Source of the DNA: Massariosphaeria phaeospora
Taxonomy: Eukaryota > Ascomycota > Dothideomycetes > Pleosporales
Direction: 5' to 3'
DNA: 64,000 bases
Assembly (NCBI GenBank): GCA_011032825.1
Contig: JAADJZ010000011.1
Location: 558,001 to 622,000, forward strand
The notes under the pieces are model-generated. The model was not told the DNA's origin. It made no database searches and worked only from the letters and a program-made list of their open reading frames with translations. The position numbers and the translations under genes were made by a program. The first letter of the stretch is position 1. Each line of letters begins with the position of its first letter. Positions 43,363 to 55,288 of this stretch are shown piece by piece.

Positions 43363-46143
43363 TTACTTGCTGGAGAATTTGTCCTTTAGCTTACCAAAGA
43401 TGGAGCGTCTCTTGTTTTTCTTATCCGTAGCACCGGATGCAACACTCGCTGGTGGTCCTGTAGCGGATTCAGCTGCAGTTGAATCTTTCTTTGGAGTCTC
43501 AGGAACTGTCTTGGTTTCAGCCGTGCTCGAAGCCCCAACCCCAGTGGTTACTATGGGCTGAGTCTGCTCGGCAGTAGTCGGCTGCTTGGACATTGGGGAG
43601 ACATCACGCGAATCTGGAAGGACTGTGGCGACAGTTGGCGGTACCGCGGGCTTGCTAGCTGGTGCATTGAGACCATCCGACGCGGTCGAAGTCTCGGGAG
43701 GCGACGTGGTTGAAGTCTCAGGAGGCGAGGTGATTGAAGGCTCCACAGGCGACACGGCCGAAGTCTCGACAGGCAACACGGTTGTAGTCTCCATAGGCGA
43801 CACGGTTGAAGTCTCGACAGGTGCCACCGTTGAAGTCTCGGCAGGCGCCACCGTTGAAGCCTCGGCAGGTCTATCATACGACAGAAAGGTACCGATACCA
43901 GCGGCAGCTGCGCCCGTCAGAGCTACGCCCGTCAGAGCTGCGCCCGTCGTAGCTGTGATAGCTGGAGCCGGCTCCCCGGCCTCGTTGGTCTTCCCGACCT
44001 CCCTTAGCAGCTCTGCTTCGACTTCTCTCTTTTCTTCAACGGCCTCAGGGTTTGCCGCTGCCTCGGGACTGGCATGAGCTTCTTTCTGGCTCTCAGCAAC
44101 TACCTCCGGAACTGCATCAACTGGAGCATTGCTGCCAAGTTCGATCGTCGGAGCAGTCTCGCTTGTGGTAGCTGTAATGGTAGGAGCCGGCTCGCCAGCC
44201 TCATCAGTCTTCTTGATTTCCTTAAGCAATTCTGCTTCAACATCCTTCTTCTCTTCAACAGCTTCAGGATTTGCTGCAGCCTCAGGGCTAGCATGAGCTT
44301 CCTTCTGGCTCTCGGCCACTACTTCAGGGACGTCACTAGCAACAGCCGTACCCACTGTTGGAGTAGAATCCCTTGCGGTGGTTGTGATCGTGGGAGCCGA
44401 CTCTCCAGCCTCATCTGTCTTTTTGATCTCTTTGAGCAACTCAGCCTCGACCTCTTTCTTCTCGTCAACCGCCTCCGGATTCGCTGCCGCCTCAGGGCTA
44501 ACGTGAGCTTCCTTCTGGCTCTCCGCGACTACCTCAGGGACGTCACTAGCAGCAGTCGTACCCACTGGGAGGGCAGAATCCTCTGTGGTAGTTGTGATCA
44601 CAGGAGCTGGCTCTCCAACTTCGTCAGTCTTCTTAATCTCTTTGAGCAACTCGGTCTCAACCTCTTTCTTCTCCTCGACTGCCTCTGGATTCGCTGCCGC
44701 TTCGGGGCTGACGTGCGCCTCCCTCTGGCTCTCACTGACGACCTCAGGCACGTCGCTCGTAGTGACTGCTGGAGCGGCGTTGCTACCAGTGGCCGTGCCG
44801 TTCAGCCCGAGGAGCGCTGCAGCCTTATCCTTTGCGCTATATGTCGCAGCAGCAAATGCGCCGGCAGCCATGGAAGCACCAGCAACGGCGGAAGCACCGA
44901 GCTGGCTAGTCTCCGTAGAGGACTCAGCTGCTGGTGGCGCCTCGGGAACCTTCGCCTTCAGCTCCTGCTCGACTTCTTTCTTCTCGTCAACGGCCTCAGC
45001 GTTAGCGGAGGCCTCGGGGGCAAAACCAGCTTCCTGTTGGCTGGAAGTCACGGTCTCGGGAACGAGTCGTGGCTCTTTGGGCACTTCGCCGGCGAGCGCA
45101 GCAGTCGTGCTTGTAGGAGCAGCAGACTGAATGGTGAAGCCCGGGTCTTGCTCTGTCTTAGCCTCTGCATCCTTCGGCAGACTTGACTCTGGAATCAAGC
45201 TACCGCTAAGCGGCGGAATGCCAAACATACCGCCTTTGGCTTGCCTCTCAACATCAGGTGTGACAACAGGACCGAGCTGAGGAGGGAGCGCATCTGACTT
45301 ATCGTACGATTTGGCATCGGTCTTGGCGGTGCTGGAGACAGTGTTCGAGGTGAAAGTACTTGGGTCTGGGACCTTCTCGCCGGGCGCAAGGTGAATCGGG
45401 TTGCCGGCGCCAGCGGTGGCTGGTAACGGTGCCACGCTCACCTTCGCATCTTCTGGCTCTTTATCATCCTTCACTGTAGACTGCACTGTGTTGCTCGTGA
45501 AGGTGCTCGGGTCAGGAACTTTCTCGCCAGGTGCCAGCTTGATCGGGTTCCCGGGGCCTGTCGTAGCGGGAAGTGGGTTGATGGAGAAGGCTTCGGGTTC
45601 GTTGAAAGGGGTCTCGGGAAACGCGCCAGGAACTGAGTTCCCAGAACTAGGTCTGTCGTCTTCCTTGTCTTCCTTTGGTACCGCTCCAGCCAGTGCGGCG
45701 GTGCTGGATTCGGGGGCAGCAGAGGACGTGGTGTTGACAGGGTCTTGGATGTCATCAGGCGTCAGGACATTGTTGTAGATACCGTTGGCGTCAGCCTCCT
45801 TTGGCGCGGAGTCATTGGCGACCCAGTCTCCATCAACCACGAACTACGAGTCACACACGTTAGCAGCCGATCTTAGAAACACAATCTTGCAGGGACAGCC
45901 AGGCAAATAGTTGCCTAGGCATTACCCACCTTGTACACGTGCTTGGACTTCGGCAGCTCGACCGTTTTCTTGAAGATGCCACCCTCCTTCTCTAGCTTGA
46001 CAGTTTGCTGCCAGTTGTCGAAATCGCCCGTCACGATGACGGATTCAGCGGGATGTTCCCTTCATGCCGGTCAGTGGAGGCCACGCGGGAGTCGCAGCGA
46101 CGGCGGCGCACGCAACGTACCACGTAAAAGTATATTTTCCCAT
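43363..46143 (-). CDS. CBM48 (glycogen-binding-like) Mdg1/Crp1-type protein with long repeat tail
   Basis: Three exons on the minus strand: 46143..46121, 46059..45930 and 45843..43363; 877 residues. Splicing yields MGKYTFTWEHPAESVIVTGD then FDNWQQ and HVYKFVVDGDWVANDSAP, the early-set/CBM48 fold of AMPK-beta-type domains at about residues 1-85. Yeast relatives are Mdg1 and the cruciform-DNA-binding Crp1. The long tail is low-complexity. It has two LAPGEKVPDPSTFTSNTV copies, one diverged and four strong units of about 70 residues (PEVVAESQKEAH.SPEAAANPEAVEEKKE), and Thr/Ser/Glu-Thr repeats (ETSTV.PVETSTV). The end is a basic RRSIFGKLKDKFSSK. Ligand binding is inferred from the fold; the function of the tail is unknown. 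Confidence 0.9.
43930..45070 (-). repeat. Coding tandem repeat, units of about 70 codons
   Basis: Repeat unit starts (Pro codon) on the minus strand are at 44748, 44538, 44328 and 44109, giving periods of 210, 210 and 219 bases. A diverged unit precedes them (about 45070..44930). Lies inside the CBM48 gene. Confidence 0.85.
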
Positions 46144-48132
46144 TGTGCTGCCGGAGAAGCGACGAGGCGTGCTAGGAGGGAATGACGGCCGAAGAGTGAG
46201 ACGCTGTCTCGCCGGTTGGATGCGGTGGTACGAGGTGGAGGTGGTTGGGGGCAGGAGCTGCGGACGAAGTGCGAGCGGCAGGCGGACGCCACGGACACAA
46301 TCGCAAGCGATAAGGAGGCGGCTGGGGCGCTAGTAGTCACGGAGGCTCTGCGACACACAATATGCACAGGCACGAGATTTTAAGCAATGTGAGAGCTGCA
46401 GAAGTGCGGGATTGGCCATCTGATGCAAAGTCGTCGCAGTCTGCACTGCGCAGAGACCGTTAGCGTCAAGCTCGGTTCGCTGCTTGGCGAGTTTCCTTGC
46501 ACACGGCAATGTAATTTGTTGATCGGGGCGACACAGCTCAATTTCCTTGATTTACTTCTAATGCTATTCGGTACAACTCCTCTCTTTAATTTTCAATGTC
46601 CAATCCCGTCATGGCAGGGCTTCTAACGTTATTCCGGATGCGCCCCTCCAGATTCAAGTGCCCACGCAGCTCGTGCGAGCACGCATGGCGTCATTGCGCT
46701 AAAGGAGATGCCAGCCAATCACGGCACCAGACGATGGTCGAGGTGGCCCTCCAGACTGCTCAGCAGCAAGAGGGGCAAGACTGTTCTTAAAGAGGTGGAA
46801 AAACTGCTCATCAAGAGATGGAACTGGAAACCTTTTCCCACGTACTCCATATGGGCCACAGTATCTGCGGAATGCCGCCTTCTTCACACGCCCCCACAAA
46901 GGCTGTTGGTACACTAGCCCAGCTAATCTTTCTCGGCCAGAGCCATAATGATGGCTTGGACTGACCGATGCTGGTTAGGAAGATACCCACAGTCCATTCT
47001 CTTGCCTTGCCTCTCACTGCAACACTAGGGCATGCTACGTACAAAGGTAGTACGAGCGGCTGCTGCTCCGGTCGTAGGACATCTCATCCGCTGACATGTG
47101 TGCTCATCAGGACCCGCCTGCTTGGGTCATGCAACGAACTAGCCAGAGCCGTTGAACCTTGGAAGAAGAATTCCAGGTTCCATGGCTCCCGTTCTAGTCT
47201 GCTAATTGAGCGCTTTTGTTCTGCTCTGCTGAATGCAACAAACTTGAGCCCTGTAGCAGTCAACAAAGCGCGCCGCCTTTGTTCCGACTGGTGCTGCATC
47301 TGCAGCCGTGCCGCTGCCACAGCTCCACATCCACCGCCGGCACCGGCAGGTAGCGGACTGCGAAGCTTTGGGCCATGAGCAGTCCGTGTCGCGGGAGCTA
47401 AGAGCGCGTCAGGATTGGCATCTGAGCTGCTGCTGGTGAGACGGGAGCGCGGCGTGCGCGAGACCTCATCGCTCTGTGTGTCTTCTGTCTCTGCTCCTCT
47501 TCGCGCTGGACCGCAGATTGGCGTTACTGAGATGCGGCCGCCGGAGCCAGAGCCAGAGCCAGGTCGCCGTGTGCCGTGCCACCCGAAGCCGCCAGTTGCA
47601 GTGCCATGGAACCGTGGTCACTGCCCGTGCTGCCCGTGTCTCCAGGGCTGTCTCGCGCTGGGTGCCTGCGCTGCGCACCATACCCATACCGCCTGGCTTC
47701 TAGAAAGGCACTGGAACAACGGTCGCGCGTTCTAGAAAATAAAAACCCCACAAAGCAGCCCTTTCTTGCCCGGCCCCAATGCTCTCGCCGCTCCAAGCTG
47801 TCGTCTGTCGTTGCCCCTGCCCGCATTCCGCCCGTCGCCCGTGAAGCGCTCGTTGCAGCTCCCCGTCCTCCAAGGCTGCCACAGGTGGTAGGGCTCCCAT
47901 CGCGCACACGCTCGCCCCTCACAGCCTTGGAACTGTCCATCCTGAACTTCCACCCACGCGCCCCTACGCTCGTCCTTTGTCCTTTGTAGCGTCATCGTTC
48001 TGCCCGCTGCGTACGCTCTCTGCTCGCTTCCGCACCCCCCGTTGCACGACCGCACCATCCCTGCGCCTCTCGCGAGCCCAACGTCAAAGAGCTGCGGGCG
48101 CCGACCCCTCACCCACACCTTTCCACCTCTCG
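46144..48132. promoter_or_regulatory. Divergent upstream region of the CBM48 gene and pkaR
   Basis: 2 kb between two outward-pointing starts. The frame before pkaR is open from 47977 but has no ATG until 48133. Open frames here have no recognisable similarity. Read as promoters and a long, C-rich pkaR 5' leader. Confidence 0.5.
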
Positions 48133-49509
48133 ATGTCGCTCCCTCCCGACTACTCCAATGAAATAACCGCCCTCAATCGCGAAATCCTCAAGCACCAGCC
48201 CTCTGACACGCTCCAGTTCTGCGCCAACTTCTTTTCGCGCCGCCTCGAGTCGCAGCGGGCCGAATTCCTGCTCTCGCAGCAACATTCCAGTTCGCAGGGC
48301 CGTGGCCTGGCCGAGAGCACATTTCCGGGCAGCAATCCCTTTAGCACATCCCCCAGCGGTGGCTTTGCGACAAGTCATATGCAACGGCTTGAAGAGGAAG
48401 AAGAAAACGACGTCGTTGCATCCCCCACCGCCGCATCTTTCTCTCCAGACGCTATGGATCACGCTCAGAGCACCCCGGGCGAGGACACTTTTGGAAACTT
48501 CGAAAACTTCGCTGACTCGGCCAAGAGCTTTCCTCGGCAGCCTCCTGGCCTAGGAGCCATGGATGCGCAGAGCTTCCCTAGTAATTACAACATGAACAGA
48601 CGTACCTCCGTTTCCGCCGAGTCGCTGAACCCGGCCTCGTCCATCAACGACAACTGGACCCCGCCATACCATCAGAAAACGAATGACCAACAGGCCCGGC
48701 TCAAAGCTGGCGTAGCGGGCAACTTCCTCTTTTCTCACCTCGACGACGAGCAGTCCACGCAAGTGCTGGGTGCATTACAAGAGAAGCCAATACCAACAAA
48801 GGGAATCAAGGTTATTGCGCAAGGCGATGTCGGAGACTACTTTTACGTGGTTGAATCTGGCGCTTTCGACATCTATGTCAACCCTTCTGGCAAGCTAGAA
48901 GCTGGGCCCGACGGACTCGGCAATAAGGTCGGCACCGTGGGGCCTGGGGGCTCATTCGGTGAACTGGCCTTGATGTATAACGCCCCACGCGCCGCGACGG
49001 TCGTATCAACACAGCAATCCACCCTATGGGCCTTAGATCGGGTGACCTTCCGCCGTATCCTGATGGAGAGCGCCTTCGACCGGCGCCGCATGTACGAGGG
49101 CTTCCTCGAGGAGGTGTCTCTACTATCCTCTCTGACGCCATACGAGCGCTCAAAGATCGCCGATGCACTCGAGACAAAGAAGTATCCCCCAGGCACAACT
49201 ATCATCCGCGAGGGCGATGCCGGCGAGTCGTTCTACATCCTCGAGGCCGGAGAAGCCGAAGTCTACAAGCGCGGCGTCGATAAGCCAGTCAATCGATATA
49301 AAAAGGGTGACTACTTTGGTGAGCTAGCCCTGCTGAACGACGCGCCGCGTGCTGCCTCAGTCACCAGCACCAGTGATGTCATTGTCGCGACCCTGGGTAA
49401 AGACGGCTTCCAGCGCCTTCTGGGCCCTGTCGAGGGCATTATGAGACGGAACGATCCGAGCAAGGCCAGTGCACTCGACGCCGACGCTGTGGATCCTCTA
49501 GCGAGATAA
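48133..49509 (+). CDS. pkaR: cAMP-dependent protein kinase regulatory subunit
   Basis: Single exon, 458 residues, ATG at 48133 (MSLPPDYSNEITALNREIL). It binds and inhibits the PKA catalytic subunit and releases it on cAMP binding. Order of parts: an N-terminal dimerisation/docking helix pair (about 1-45); a disordered linker with the inhibitor site RRTSVS at 156-161, phosphorylatable rather than a pseudosubstrate; then two cyclic-nucleotide-binding domains. Their phosphate-binding cassettes are FGELALMYNAPRAATV (275-290) and FGELALLNDAPRAASV in domain B, each with the Glu and Arg that contact cAMP. Length is typical for filamentous fungi. Confidence 0.97.
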   Translation: MSLPPDYSNEITALNREILKHQPSDTLQFCANFFSRRLESQRAEFLLSQQHSSSQGRGLAESTFPGSNPFSTSPSGGFATSHMQRLEEEEENDVVASPTAASFSPDAMDHAQSTPGEDTFGNFENFADSAKSFPRQPPGLGAMDAQSFPSNYNMNRRTSVSAESLNPASSINDNWTPPYHQKTNDQQARLKAGVAGNFLFSHLDDEQSTQVLGALQEKPIPTKGIKVIAQGDVGDYFYVVESGAFDIYVNPSGKLEAGPDGLGNKVGTVGPGGSFGELALMYNAPRAATVVSTQQSTLWALDRVTFRRILMESAFDRRRMYEGFLEEVSLLSSLTPYERSKIADALETKKYPPGTTIIREGDAGESFYILEAGEAEVYKRGVDKPVNRYKKGDYFGELALLNDAPRAASVTSTSDVIVATLGKDGFQRLLGPVEGIMRRNDPSKASALDADAVDPLAR

Positions 49510-51825
49510 ATATTGATCGCGGTACTATTCGTCGGTACTACGCTTTCTCAGTGCCCTATCGCGCTGAAAGACATGTGTCCATTCTATTGTTTAGCTTCGA
49601 GCGGGACGAGTGCTATAGTAATCTTCTGTCTGCTGCTAGCGGAATGCGGCTCTTCCGCCTGGTTCGGTTACATCGTCTTATCGCTCTTCTCGGCGTTTCG
49701 CATGTATTCCTATCGTTCCCTACTATCACTAAACGTCGCTTGCCGTGGAGTGATCGGTGGAAGGATGAAGCGCAGGCGAGGATGAGTGTGCGTGTTGGTG
49801 GTATGTTACCTATACTCCAATTTCATGATTGTTAAATAAACGTTTGTGTTCTTCTCTAGCGTGATATCATGCGGTAACGATGTTGTCATCAGTTCTAGCA
49901 CGAGCCCCGCCCCGCTGCCGACCTGACAAGCACAGAAGGTGTTGGCAACCTCCAGCTTCACACCAAAAGGCTCAAATACGCACTCATCGTTGATTCGTAC
50001 ACCGATTCTTTTACCAATACTCATCTCGATGAATAACTCAGCATCGCTGTTCGGTCCCGGGGGATGATTTTAGCAAGCCAACACGCCTATACAGCACGAG
50101 AGCTCTCGAGCTTCGCAAACTCCAGAGCATAACGAACACCAATTCCACAACTGTTCGGGCAAGAGAGTTAAAGCCCCTGTTCTTTCTATAAGCGAAAGCT
50201 TGATGCACGGGACGTTGAGGTATTCTTGTGGCGTTGGCTGGGAGTCCAACAGTAGTTGAGTGAGGCATCCACGTACAATTATAATGATACTAACAGCTGT
50301 CCAGACTACAGATTGTACCGGCGCAGTTTCATCCCGGATTCATTCCATAGTGAACAGCCAACCGGGACTTATGCTCGCTGCTTCTTTTCTTTTCGAAGCC
50401 CCTTTTGTTACGAAGTCCTCTACGTTGGACCCATCTAGACAATGGGTTGCTTCCACGGCCCCTTCAACAGAAATACACTTTAGCATCTGAACCAGCCGGG
50501 GAGTGGCTTGGGATCTTAGAGCTTACCATCATCAGGGCTAATATGTAGGGAAAGTGATGTTATGCCATGCCCACTTAACAAACTTGTCGGTCGTTAAAAG
50601 TTTCCGGGCATTCAGCTACACTGAGACATGACCTCGCTTCGGCAGTCTTTGACGGCCAACTGTATCACAGTCGAATACACTTTGGATTGAATGTGTATGG
50701 AGCGCATATGGGATCTCGTTTGGTCGCGTGTCAAGGTTTCAGCTGATGACAGAGCCATGCTCACGTTCGAAGTCGTTCGGGAAGTTGAAGAATTCAAGTC
50801 GGTGGGAGACGAGACTCTGGTGTGGTTGTGGTCGGCGGCCCAGCTTATATGCAAGTGCAGGGGGGTGCCACGGCCTAGACCCAAATTGGGACAATGGGCT
50901 CACTAAGGTACGAGGAATTAAAGCTTATTTCAAGGCAGAGACGTCGATGCTAATACCCCCAGCTGAACCAAAAAGATTCCAAGCACTTTAGTGATAATAC
51001 ATCTGGCTACTGGTCGGCCCACGGTAAGAGGCCAGTCTCCGTCTCGGATGACTCCGCTCGATGAATCATCCATAGCTAGCCATATCTACTATGCTCTATG
51101 GAGAGTGCTCAGGCAGACTCCTATCACATTTGCCGAAATTTGAAAAAAACTTGGCCCCACGACCATTGGATCCAGCGCCTCCCTCATTCTCCCGTCTAAA
51201 AATGTCGAATTCCACCCTCCAGCCACAGGAGGGATCGCGCTTGCCGATACCAAGCTTTTTCGGATCTCTATCAACCGGAAAGATATCGCTGCCCCGATGC
51301 CGAGGATGGTGCTTCTCAGCTTCGGGCGCTCGCGTGAAGTATGTGTCTATTGCCTATCGCGGGACTTTTTATTGTTTATGGCGTGGAATTCCGGTGTGTA
51401 CCAGCCCATCTGCCCTGGGTGCGCTGTACTAAAATACCATACCTGTGTAAATGGTGGGGTCAATGTGTTTCTTCTATGCAGTCGATGCATACAATTGGCG
51501 TTACTCAGTCTAGGACATACCGCTGAACAGCTCGTTCCTCTGCACTTTACATCATAGCTGCAGGGGCTTATATTTTGATGCAGGTAACAACGCCGTCATC
51601 CCTGTGTGTATCTTGCTGTAGATCTGTGGCGTCAATGTCCACCTCTAAATCAGATCGTGGGAACACCCTTCTTACGTTACCAAGACTCTTATATATATCT
51701 TTCGAGTCGACTGTTTCGACTCTACTTGAGTTTAATCACAAGCTTGAATACTACGATCCTCCATTTTCGTTTCCTTACACTGTTCACTTCGAGATATTTG
51801 CGCCAGATACCCCCTTTCGAAAGCT
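49510..51825. other. Long intergenic region
   Basis: 2.3 kb from the pkaR end to the transcription-factor start. Many short open frames, none with similarity. The last 200 bases are AT/CT-rich, as a leader would be. Confidence 0.45.
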
Positions 51826-53611
51826 ATGACGTCGCCAAATGAACAAAAGGGCACGAAGAAGAGGCCGGGGAGGAAGCGGCAACCACCACTCGCACCGGGG
51901 CCTTCACTACAGTGGGTAGTCGCTGGCCACCCTGACCACTTCAAAGCCGAAGAGACGATGAGGAACGTTCGTTCTCATGTCATGTACAAACATCGCGAAG
52001 AACAAGGCAGACTATCTCCCGGCGACAGATCACACAGTGGAGAAGGGTCTATGGCGATGACACGAACGCCTAGCCCAATGATACCAAGATCAGAGGATAT
52101 GACAGGAGAGAACACCTACTTAGCCCCGTTGCGACGTCGCAGTACAATCTGGGACAATGATTTCCACAGGTTCATGTCGCAATCTCCCTCAGAAGACCCG
52201 GTGCGCAACCTCACTGCCCGGATCATAACGGCCACTACAGCGGAACCGGCACGAGACGCCCTGCCGGGCGCCGGCTATCCTTTTCCAGCTATGGAGTTAA
52301 TGGGTCAAGAATCGCTGGAAGATTTGAAGAACCATTACATAAACAGCACTGAGTTCTATCAGGGTATGTATTCACTATGATTATTTCTGATAATGAACGA
52401 AAAGTCTGACAAAAGTAGATCGAGCATGGATGGAAATCGTCTGCAGCAATCGCGTGTCCTTTCTCAGCCATGTTAGTACCGCATGTGTTTATCAGGACTT
52501 AGCGCAGGGCCAACTCAACGACAGTGCCCTTACTGTGTACGCCAAAACCGGATTGCTGAGATTGATCAAAGTCAGCCTACAAGATTTGGATACACAAACT
52601 GATGACTATACAATTCTAAGCATCCTCTATCTCCTTGTTAGTGAGGTCGGTGGCTTCGATGAGGATGTTTTCGATGTACACTACGATGGATTGGTTCGGA
52701 TTATCCACCAGAGAGGTGGCATTGGCAATCTGGGCTTGCATGGCAGCATCGCCACCTTCATGACCGTGTAAGTAATCGGTACTTTACGTCTTTTGCGCTA
52801 TACAGTTACTAACTCTATTAGTGTCATGTTGACTTTTACGGTTCTTCGAGGCCACACAGAGCCGGCCATGCTCCACGGTTACATCCCGAGCCCAAGGCAT
52901 TCTCCACTTTTGGAAGAGTCTCGCCCAATGTCGCCGTTATATGCCCCACATGGAGACTTGTCAAGTTTATATGGAAGATGCTCGGATAATAGTTACGAAA
53001 TCATTTGCGACATGCAGGACCTGACGCGAACATTCATGGCTCGATGGAATTACGCTAGCGACATTTTCTCCCATACCTCAACACCAGAGCTTGCATCCTA
53101 TGATGCTCACATGCAGCAAATCTACACGCGTTTGTTGTTGCGCCCGTCGACGGAGCACGAAATTACACCAGACTGGATTTATGAGTCGTGCCGCTTAGCA
53201 TCGCTTATATACTGCCGCTCGATTGTGCAGGGAGTCCCACTCTCCGATTCAGCAAACGTACTCCATGCACGGAATTCCGCCGCGGACCTATCGGGAATCA
53301 CCGTGCTCTCGGCTCTCCACAATGCTTTGGACCATACGGACAGGAGTAGCCATTGGGGCGATATCAATGGTGTTTTTCTCTGGATATGCTTAGTCGGCGG
53401 TGCTGCTTCCTGGCCCTCCATGCAGTCGCTCTATGGCGAAGTAGATGAGCACCAGAGCGCAGCCTGGGCCAGGAAATGCTTTGCGCTATATGCAGTCAAG
53501 GCATCTTTGGTACACACGTTTGAACACGCTGGCGCCGTGGTCGATGCTCAACGCACTATGCTGCAGGTCCAGAATCTGATCAACTTGAAGAGAGGGAGCG
53601 GCTCTCAGTAA
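51826..53611 (+). CDS. Fungal-specific transcription factor domain protein without zinc cluster
   Basis: Three exons, 51826..52363, 52419..52767 and 52822..53611 (introns 55 and 54 nt), 558 residues. The N-terminus has a basic AT-hook-like patch GTKKRPGRKRQPP, then a conserved-looking block LQWVVAGHPDHFKAEETMR and VRSHVMYKHREEQ. No Cys6 cluster is seen before the helical middle. Residues from about 165 onward (MEIVCSNRVSFLSHV, LYLLVSEVGGFDEDVFDVHY, GLVRIIHQRGGIGNLG) fit the Fungal_trans_2-type regulatory region of Zn2Cys6 factors. Likely a transcriptional regulator or cofactor; DNA-binding mode is uncertain. Confidence 0.78.
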
Positions 53612-54715
53612 GTAGACTGCGACTACTAACATTAGGCTTCTTGTCAGAACTGTCACGGAAACAACTGGTTCACAGAGTGGATCAATCAAAGGCAATCGGC
53701 GTATTGAAGGACGCAGAACTCACATTTCCTATATCTTCTCTCACTCAGACTGGAACTTGGTGCGGTCTTGGGGGTGTCCACTTTGTACCTATAGTTTCGT
53801 TTTCGTCTCACCTCTCCGTTTTCCGTTAGTTTTTGCATTTACCTGGCATACAGCGTTGATTCTTCCATACACAACAGCATATTGTAGATTTTAGCCCGCT
53901 GGCGGGCTATCAACTTTTCGCATTCTCTCTTCTTTCTTCCGTCAAATCTATATATTGTTATACTACCACACAATTACACGGTTCTCACACACGTTGCACA
54001 CCTAACATCCCAAGAATTGTACTAGACATATCATTGGCCATAGCACGGGGTCATCCCTGAGCCGTTTTCCAGCCCCATATACTGGGGCAATACGAAACGC
54101 TAGAAAACAACCGTGAACCGACGTCAACGGCTCGATCGTATTCTGACCGTATTCTGGAACACTACTACAACCGAAGCCCATTATCCCGACACTTGCTAGA
54201 CATGCACGCGACGGGCTTCGGCGAGTGTTTAGTAACGTCACATCACCTCTACTCTACTCGACCACACACTGTTCAGCTGTGCAATTCATGTTGGTGGAGC
54301 CGGAGTCGATAGGGAGTCTAGGTCGTCTCCAAATGTGAACTGGCCTTTGGTTGGCTGAATTGTCTCCGGTATGGCTGAGCCACAGTGTCGCAGCTTTGGG
54401 GCTCTCGTAACAGTGACGGATTTGCTTGGATATAGAGAAGTCTAGCGTGCATAAGTTGGACAACTATAGCCGGACCGGCAAGCCACCACGCTACCAAGCC
54501 ACCAAGCCACGAAACCCACATGCGCGGGTGCCGCGCACAGCCCTGCCATCGGCCGACCCGACCCGACAAACAACATCTCTGCAGTCTTTCAGCGCGCCAT
54601 GTACCTGCTGGCTTGCACTAGCCCGAGGCACTTTCCTGCAAGTTGCAACAGTTTCTAATCGACCTCGGCATCCCCACAGCTGGACGACGTAACTGATCGA
54701 ACTGCGTACACACCG
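53612..54715. other. Intergenic region with small hairpin
   Basis: 1.1 kb, no coding region supported. A near-palindrome TAGCCCGC-TG-GCGGGCTA (53892..53909) lies about 280 bases past the previous stop. Confidence 0.5.
53892..53909. repeat. 8-bp inverted repeat with 2-nt loop
   Basis: TAGCCCGC (53892..53899) pairs exactly with GCGGGCTA (53902..53909). Might form a short hairpin in the 3' flank of the upstream gene. Confidence 0.6.
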
Positions 54716-55288
54716 ATGATGCCTCGTACCGCGTTCATCTCGGGCCCCCTCGACGCGCCGGACGAATACTTTGACACGCATTACCGCGCGCGCATCGACC
54801 AGGCGATAAGAGACGGGGACAACTTCGTGATGGGGCCGGTCGCGGGCATCGATACCATGGCGCTGCAGTACTTGCTCGCGCACCCCGACGGAGTGCTTCC
54901 GCGCCGTATTACGGTGTACATGGCGCACTTTGAGTACCAGACGGTGGCCCGGCGCAAGAGCTTTGAGGCGCTTGGCGTGAACGTTAGGGAGGTGGGGGAT
55001 GTGCATACTACGACGGGGATGCGCGACGCGAAGATGACAGAGGAGAGCGATTACGATGTGCTGAGATATAGGAGTGAGAGCGAGGCGAAGGAGTGGTATG
55101 GTAGTGCGTGGTGGCCGAGGGTGTCGAATACAGAGATGAATGAGCGGAGGCGGAAGGGCGTCTGGAGTCGGGAGTATACTTTAGGTGGGAGTGTCAGAGA
55201 GGAGGGTGAGCGGGAGGAACATGAGGAGTCTGAGAAGGAGACTTCGACTAAGAGTAAGAGGTTCAAGAGGGTGTTTGGTTTGAAGTGA
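54716..55288 (+). CDS. SLOG-fold-like (nucleotide-processing) small protein
   Basis: Single exon, 190 residues, ATG at 54716. Residues 5-95 look like a SLOG/Rossmannoid domain: FISGPLDAPDEYFDTHY, then IDQAIRDGDNFVMGPVAGID with the Gly-Pro...Gly-Ile-Asp site, MALQYLL, RRITVYM and SFEALGVNVREVGD. This layout resembles bacterial and fungal proteins with SGHLDLT-type starts in the SLOG/nucleoside-deoxyribosyltransferase-like superfamily, which bind or cleave nucleotide ligands. After it come DVLRYRSESEAKEWYG and a conserved-looking WWPRVSNTEMNERRR, then a basic/acidic tail. Catalytic activity is not shown; domain recognition is by pattern only. Confidence 0.7.
   Translation: MMPRTAFISGPLDAPDEYFDTHYRARIDQAIRDGDNFVMGPVAGIDTMALQYLLAHPDGVLPRRITVYMAHFEYQTVARRKSFEALGVNVREVGDVHTTTGMRDAKMTEESDYDVLRYRSESEAKEWYGSAWWPRVSNTEMNERRRKGVWSREYTLGGSVREEGEREEHEESEKETSTKSKRFKRVFGLK

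Noticed and set aside
46423..47990. Plus- and minus-strand open frames upstream of pkaR
   Set aside because: No similarity, no splice continuity and opposite-strand overlap; interpreted as promoter and 5' leader.
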